The notes under the pieces were generated by a model. The model was not told the origin of the DNA, ran no database searches, and saw only the letters and a program-made list of their open reading frames with translations. 64,000 bases of DNA from Microplitis mediator (lineage: Eukaryota > Arthropoda > Insecta > Hymenoptera > Braconidae), in the NCBI RefSeq assembly GCF_029852145.1, contig NC_079977.1, positions 7,460,837-7,524,836 on the forward strand. The letters run 5' to 3'. The stretch's first letter is position 1. Each line of letters opens with the position of its first letter. Positions 58,477 through 64,000 of this stretch are shown here, piece after piece. A program made the translations under genes and the position numbers.

Positions 58477-59989
58477 TGAATCGTCAACCTCATGTTCATT
58501 TTGGACTCGATAAGTTCAAGTAAAATCACTGCATGAAGCACTTGTCACATTCTTAATTATAAATATTTTACATTAACTAAAACACGTGGTAACTACTTGA
58601 TGAAAATGTGTTTTTTTATAGTGTAAGGCAGGTCAGTTGTTTAAACTCGCGGTTGGTTTACTGTAAGCGATTGGTTGCTTCATGCAAGACTTGTAATAAA
58701 TGTTGCACCAAAAAATTATATTCTAGATTTAAGTGGATTGGTAATTTATTTGTGACTGTGCACTATGATGCTTTCAGCGTAACTTTATATTTACAATAGC
58801 TTACAGAGGTTTAAATATACTTTGGCCCAAGGCGTGGGCATCACAATAATTAGTAGTGGGAGTCAGAAAATATGAAGTCGGAAATTTTATTAACCAAGGA
58901 AAAGCAGGTCAGGTGTCCAGAGGAAGGAGTAATTAACAAGGAACAGTTTTTGGGAAGGTGTAGATGGCGAGAGAGGCTTAGGTGCAAATTCTCACATTAG
59001 GCCCATAATGTACCTGAGGATAATTAAGGTAACAAAGATTGTTGGACCCTAATTGCAATATTTAAAAATATTCTTAGTAATTCTATTGAATTGTCTAAGT
59101 ATGCGAGCTTTATAGTATTGTATACAGTAGACCCGGAACATTATTACGAGATTACAAAAAATGTGTAAATCTAAAATTGATGGCTCTAAGAGAATGAGCA
59201 AGGATACTCATCTCTTTGGGTATAAATATTCGAATATTTTCTAAAAGATCTCATATTCTAATGACTAATAAGAAAACCCGACTATTTGACGACAATCTAA
59301 TATAATTTCTATGCCTAATACTGCAATAAGCAGATTAAACTTAAGTAAAAATATAATAACTATATATTTAAAACAAACGTTTCAACTATAATTTTAAGCA
59401 AATTAATTTTAAGCGTCATTTGCAGACAAAAAAAATTGTTTTAACATATAATAAAAATATATAATAATAGATGTGCGACTGAACATCAGTCTTATTCATC
59501 TACACATATACGGAAGGCTATTTCCGCCCTCCACATTTTCATACAGTAGCCTTAGAACTTTTTGAATTGACCCTCTGTTAGTCCCAGGCTGCCTGTGGGA
59601 CCCATACACCCTTGGGAGTTATTAGCCCACTGGAGAGATGACTGGATCACTTGCATGAATTCTCCAGTAGTCCGCGAATTTTACTTTACCTTTTTACAGT
59701 ATTCCTTGCAAATCCTTCTTTTAGGTCTAATTCATGCCTTCATAAGTAGTTTCAACTCAAGCCTTTGTAAGTATAAGTAGGTTAATTTCAAGCTTTTACA
59801 ATGATCATGTATCATGTCTTAAAAAGTCAAATGTAGGATTTCAATGCTCGTTTAGGTTCAAAGTATGCCTTAGATTTCGACTCGGGACCAATCAGAAATT
59901 TTTTGTGTTTTTATAAAAATTCAATAGGAATTTTTTAAAAGGAAATTAATTTCTTTCTTCTAAAATTTATTTATATTCATATGGCATAT
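58477..59989. other. Intergenic sequence without a recognised gene
   Basis: Moderately AT-rich. The short frames at 58608-58799 and 59595-59780 have no protein features I recognise. No repeat boundaries were found. Confidence 0.4.
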
Positions 59990-60182
59990 GGATCGGCTAA
60001 TAGCTAACAGCGAAGACACATACTTCTTTCGAATCACCGCGCTTTACGACGACTTATTTGGAACGCTCATTTTTGGTGATGATAAGAGTATGGGAAGAAT
60101 TACCTAGTGATATAGTAAATTCTAATAATCTCGAAGTATTTAAAAACAAAATTTACGATTACTCTTTAGAGCTAGACTTTTA
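59990..60182 (+). pseudogene. 3' end of a CR1/Jockey-like LINE ORF
   Basis: The plus strand encodes VWEELPSDIVNSNNLEVFKN and a stop, matching the C-terminus of the minus-strand LINE at 24467 (LWHELPSDIVNSSSLEVFKN). The upstream part (SDRLIANSEDTYFF) is also homologous but shifted in frame, so this is a truncated dead fragment in the opposite orientation. Confidence 0.8.
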
Positions 60183-60183
60183 A

Positions 60184-60635
60184 CCCTTTAGTGGGGAGAG
60201 CGCGAATCGTAGAGTCCCGTGAGCATGTATGAGTGACATGTGAGAGTAGTAGTGTGCATGTGAGTACCCTTCCACTCATTTGAATCTCGCGCTGCGTTCA
60301 TCGACAGTTCCGTAGTTAGTATTGTTGACGTGAGGCAATAGTCTCCGAAAGTAAGGTTAGAAAAATTAAAAAATTTTTATACATTGCTATGTAATTGCAA
60401 TATTACTTAACTATATTTATAATGAAACCAAATGTTGTTCTTACTTTGAATTCAAGTCCTTTGATATTTATTATTTAAAAAATTAAAAATAAAAAGTAAA
60501 ATAATTTTTAATTCCTGCTTAGGTGAAATTTTTTCTCTTACAATACGGCCCTGTCACATGTGCTTCGCGCTCTTTCTAATTCTATCGGGCTCCGCCAGAC
60601 CGAAGAGTGGGGTTTCAAGGTCAGACTCTAAAGGG
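60184..60635. mobile_element. TTAA-flanked MITE, CCCTTTAG termini
   Basis: Ends CCCTTTAGTGGGGAGAGCGC and CTCTAAAGGG, with TTAA at 60180-60183 and 60636-60639, a piggyBac-type arrangement. The left TTAA overlaps the stop codon of the LINE fragment. Arms are GC-rich (GAGCGCGAA / CTTCGCGCTC), and the centre is AT-rich. Confidence 0.75.
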
Positions 60636-60756
60636 TTAAACTGATTTTAAGATGTATAATCATTTCAGTGAAGTGGAGTTAATTGTTGAATCTCTTCTGC
60701 TTATTGTTTCTCTTTTTATTTTTTCTACTTACAGATGCTGCCTTGTGCAGATTGCT

Positions 60757-60808
60757 TTGTAAGTTTTAAGGCTGACCCGCGGGGTCAACCGATAGACCGA
60801 TTTTTTTC
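60757..60808 (-). mobile_element. HINE-like head fragment
   Basis: A short inverted piece of the family head (GGCTGACCCGCGGGGTCAAC, then ATAGACCGATTTTTT), without a body. Confidence 0.65.
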
Positions 60809-61125
60809 GTATGGGATGATAATGATTATCACATACAGATGGTAATCATTCCCTATTACAAGATGGTGATAGTTAGAATTTATTTTTCAGCGTGTATAAT
60901 TATAACTGCTTAATATACATAGTCGAACAAGGGGGTCAAGATTACTTTTTTATAACAATCTATAGAAATTACACACTGTTAAAAAAATTGTTTGAATTTT
61001 CAAAACATTGTATATAAAGCAATAAACACACACATTTGTGCTTGAAATTTCATTACTAATTTCATATAGAATTTAAAATACACGTTTTTGAATTTTCAAA
61101 TTAACACTTTGGATTTTCAAATAAG

Positions 61126-62037
61126 GAAGGGGGGGGGGGTGGGCAAAAGGGGGTACTTAAGGAATTACGAAGTTTTCGAGGACTAAAATACGCTAAATCT
61201 TTTTGTTTTTAATAGCATTAAAGGTAAATAGACAAAATTTTAAGCTGCCGTTGCAAAATAAAATTTTTGTATTTGGCGGGCAAAATGGGGTACCCTTAAA
61301 AAAAGTTGAAAAAAAAAAATTTTTGAAAGTTGATTAAATTTCATTAAATTAAATTTTTTATATGTTATATACATAACGAAAAATTATATTTCACATCATT
61401 GGTGGATACGAAGGCAAAAAAAAAATTTTTTTGTGGAGCAGAGAGGCCCCCCTTCAAAAATTTATAATTTTTTTTTTTTTTTTTTTAAATTGTTTTTATC
61501 ACTAAAAATGTATTTCTTTCTCTTGACAACTATTTTTGGTTTTATATTACTCAAAAAAATATTTTTTAGGCGTAATAAATCGTTTCCCCTCGATTAGCTT
61601 AATTACTAATTGTTATTTATTAAAAATAATAATTCTATATTTCTTATTTTTCATTATTTTGAACCCAAAATACGTGTTTTTTGATTTTTTAGATTACAGA
61701 TTATTTTGCATTATTTAAAAAATTCTATCAATTGAAAAATAAAATATTATTTCCGAATATTTTTAGTGGCTAAATTTGCCCCAGCTGTAGAAAATTAGCC
61801 GACAAATGGATTAATATATTAAATTTTTTTTAATTTGACGATAAAAATTTGAAAAAATCCATTTTACATAATTTTCGGCTGGTCCATTTTGCCCCAGGTG
61901 TCATGCGTAGGACTAAAAATGCGCAAATATATCGGATTTATAGTAATTAGACGAAAAAAAAAAAAATTTTTTTTTTATGAAATTTTGGGGGTACCCCGTT
62001 TTGCCCACCCTACCCCCTTTTGCCCCTCCCTCCCCTA
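61126..62037. mobile_element. G-run-terminated inverted element
   Basis: The left end is a long G-run followed by GTGGGCAAAAGGGGGTAC; the right end is the complement type (GTACCCCGTTTTGCCCACCC, ending in CCCTCCCTCCCC). Internal TTTGCCCCAG words repeat. It is set in the GAATTTTCAAATA background of the larger element. Confidence 0.55.
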
Positions 62038-62198
62038 TACTTTTTTTTGAATTTTCAAATACAAGTTTTTTAATATTAAAATACTTTTTTTTAAACATTC
62101 AAATACTTTTTTTTGAATTTTCAAATACTTTCTTTTTAATTTTTAAATAGATGTATTTAAAAATCTAAAGCGTTCATTTGAAAATTCAAAAGCGTGTA

Positions 62199-62518
62199 CA
62201 CAGTTAAAAACGAATCGTCAAAATGTTAAAAAAAGCGTGTGTTAAAATTCTGAGTGTTAAATTTTCAACAGTTTTGTGTGTCAATTTAACTCACAGCATT
62301 TATCTTGTTGGAACTATCGCAATCAATTGTTTTTTTAACACACAAAAATTTTACTTTATTCAAAAGTAACATTTTTTATATGTTACTGGAAAATTAACAC
62401 ACAAAATATGTTAAAAAAATTGTCGATCATTGCAAAAGAATTCTAGGAAAATTTTTACTTTTAAACGTTCGTTTTACACATGATGAGTGTTGATTTTGAC
62501 GTATCCTTTTTTACTGTG
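62199..62518. mobile_element. TA-flanked MITE, CACAGTTAAAAA termini
   Basis: Ends CACAGTTAAAAACGAATCGT and ACGTATCCTTTTTTACTGTG, with TA at 62197-62198 and 62519-62520. Its interior has TGTTAAAATT/AACACACA words. Confidence 0.7.
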
Positions 62519-62532
62519 TATTATAAATTCTA

Positions 62533-63379
62533 CACTGTAAAAAATCCAGAGTGAATTCGGATTGAAATTAAATCCGAATCCACTCCGCATTCACTCCGCC
62601 ACTCGGAGTTCCGGAGTTTTAAAAAAAATCACTCCGCATGCGGAGTGAATTGGGAGTTTTTTTTTAGCGGAATGATCTCGAAGTGACGCGGATTTTATTT
62701 CACTCCCAATTCACTCCGGTCCGGAGTTTTAATACTTGAATAAATTTTTATTAATTTATATTAAACTGCTAAACAATGTGTGTATGTACGAGTGTGTGTT
62801 TGCGAGCATGTGTGTGTTTGGGTGTGTGCAGGTGTTTGTGTGCGTGCGTGCAAATTTGTGCGTGTGTGCAAATGTGTGCATGTGTGCAAATTTGTGCGTC
62901 TGTGCAAATGTGTGTGTGTGTGAAAATGTGTGCGTGTGTGCAAATTTGTGCGTGTGTGCAAATCTGTGCGTGTGTGCAAATGTGTGCGTGTGTGCAAATG
63001 TGGGCGTGTGTGTACAAATGTGTGCGTGTGTGTGTTCGAATGTGTGCGTGCGTGTGTGTGTGTGCGTGCGTGTGTGTGTGTGCGAGTGCGCGTGTGTGCC
63101 TAAATATGTATGTGCGTATGTGTGTGCATATCAGTTGATCAATAATGTAATACGCGAATTTTTACTTCAATTTTATTGAGTGGAGTTATATTTTATTAAT
63201 AATATTTTCAAAAATCTGCTCCGGAGTGAATTTCACTCCGGAGGGATTAAATTAATAAAAAGTTATCTACTCTGCGGAAACTCCCCTGCGGAGTGAATTT
63301 CACTCCGAGGGGAGTGAATAATTAAAAATTCATTCACTCCGGATTTAATCCGCATTCACTCCGCGAATTTTTTACAGTG
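62533..63379. mobile_element. TA-flanked MITE, CACTGTAAAAAAT termini, CACTCCG palindromes
   Basis: Ends CACTGTAAAAAATCC and AATTTTTTACAGTG, with TA on both sides (62531-62532 and 63380-63381). Both arms are built from repeated ATTCACTCCG / CGGAGTGAAT words. The centre is an 18-bp minisatellite (62776-63130). Confidence 0.8.
62776..63130. repeat. 18-bp GT-rich minisatellite
   Basis: Unit close to GTGTGCAAATTTGTGCGT repeated with variants (ATTT/ATGT), grading into plain (GT)n at both sides. The Cys/Val-rich and Thr/His-rich open frames across it are artefacts of the repeat. Confidence 0.9.
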
Positions 63380-63475
63380 TATACGATCGTTACAATGAAA
63401 TTTTAAACACAATTGTATGTGTTTATTGCGTTATATACAATGTTTTGAACATTCAAACAATTATTTTAACAGTGT

Positions 63476-64000
63476 ATGGTTACATGGAAATTAAAGACTA
63501 TTATGTATAGAAAGTAAAAAAATGTTTATTGATAAAACTTCAAAATTTGGAAACTGGCATCAATTCCTTACAAACAACATTATAAATTTTTTATTTTATC
63601 AACTATTGTTATAATATAATATGATATAGCGGGTAATTACATTTTTTTTTCTTAAACGTTTAAAAAAGTAGAATTTAAATAAGTATTTTTAAGTTAAATC
63701 ACATTTTAATATTTAAATCACTATAAAACTATTATGTTTTAGCATTATGCTATATTATTACATTTAATACTTTATCATTTATCACTCGTTATTTATCATA
63801 CTGTCAATGATGTTCAGTTCAGTCACAAGTTTTATTTACTTTATATTATTGAGCAAATAAAAACTTAACAATAATAAAGTCTGATGTACATTGCTCACAT
63901 TACTCACATACATTATATATTTCTCTATATACACAATCCTTGATTACTGAACGCGCACAGCACGTCACGCGCAGAAATTTCGTATACAAGCATTTGAATT
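63476..64000. other. AT-rich sequence, no feature seen
   Basis: No open frame, repeat boundary or RNA gene is visible to the right edge. Confidence 0.4.

Larger units (their letters stand above)
60973..63475. mobile_element. Composite TIR element, ACACTGTTAAAA termini
   Basis: Arms of about 95 bases at 60973 and 63475 are inverted copies sharing AAAACATTGTATATAA and GCAATAAACACA. Between them lie at least three further elements (61126-62037, 62199-62518, 62533-63379). The remaining body is repetitive GAATTTTCAAATA sequence. No gene. Confidence 0.7.

Overview
The window is animal nuclear DNA: AT-rich, with short GT-AG introns, multi-exon housekeeping genes and a very heavy, layered load of transposable elements. 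An ankyrin protein with a PRANC-like C-terminus points to a parasitoid wasp (a braconid-type hymenopteran), but the species is inferred, not proven.

Left part (1-37.4 kb) is almost all mobile DNA. It holds the 3' end of a Tigger/pogo transposon (1-1263). A multi-copy non-autonomous family has subterminal inverted repeats, an internal microsatellite and a 3' hairpin (Helentron-associated, HINE/DINE-1-like). There are several long foldback elements, two TIR families rich in palindromic TGATCA/ATGCAT words, and a decayed CR1/Jockey-like LINE (24.1-31 kb, minus strand) broken by at least three insertions. Three copies of an unrecognised gene (about 1.3-3.2, 14.4-15.2 and 33.0-33.8 kb, all minus strand) lie between these. 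Their intact introns serve as empty sites that date the Tigger and HINE insertions in copy 1.

The most notable object is a complete 6.7-kb DNA transposon (17205-23929), flanked by TTAA and ending in GGAGGTTCATCGG. It carries one three-exon gene for a 'Mutator-like' transposase fused to a complete DEDDh exonuclease and a further C-terminal domain. Its first exon has been invaded by a HINE-like element.

Right part (37.8-58.5 kb) is a gene cluster. PSMB5 (proteasome beta-5, 5 exons, +) converges on a small two-exon gene for a 67-residue protein (-). METTL17 (mitoribosome assembly factor, 9 exons, +) converges on MARS1 (cytosolic methionyl-tRNA synthetase, 5 exons, -). All these models join in phase from start to stop. 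A possible first exon (56104-56177, +) and an ankyrin-PRANC gene (-), with an in-frame stop near its 5' end, follow. The last 5 kb (59.5-64 kb) returns to nested TIR elements.

The host genes are independent housekeeping functions and form no operon-like system. The internal logic of the window is the sequence of transposon insertions, which can be read because several insertions leave a restored reading frame or an empty paralogous site.
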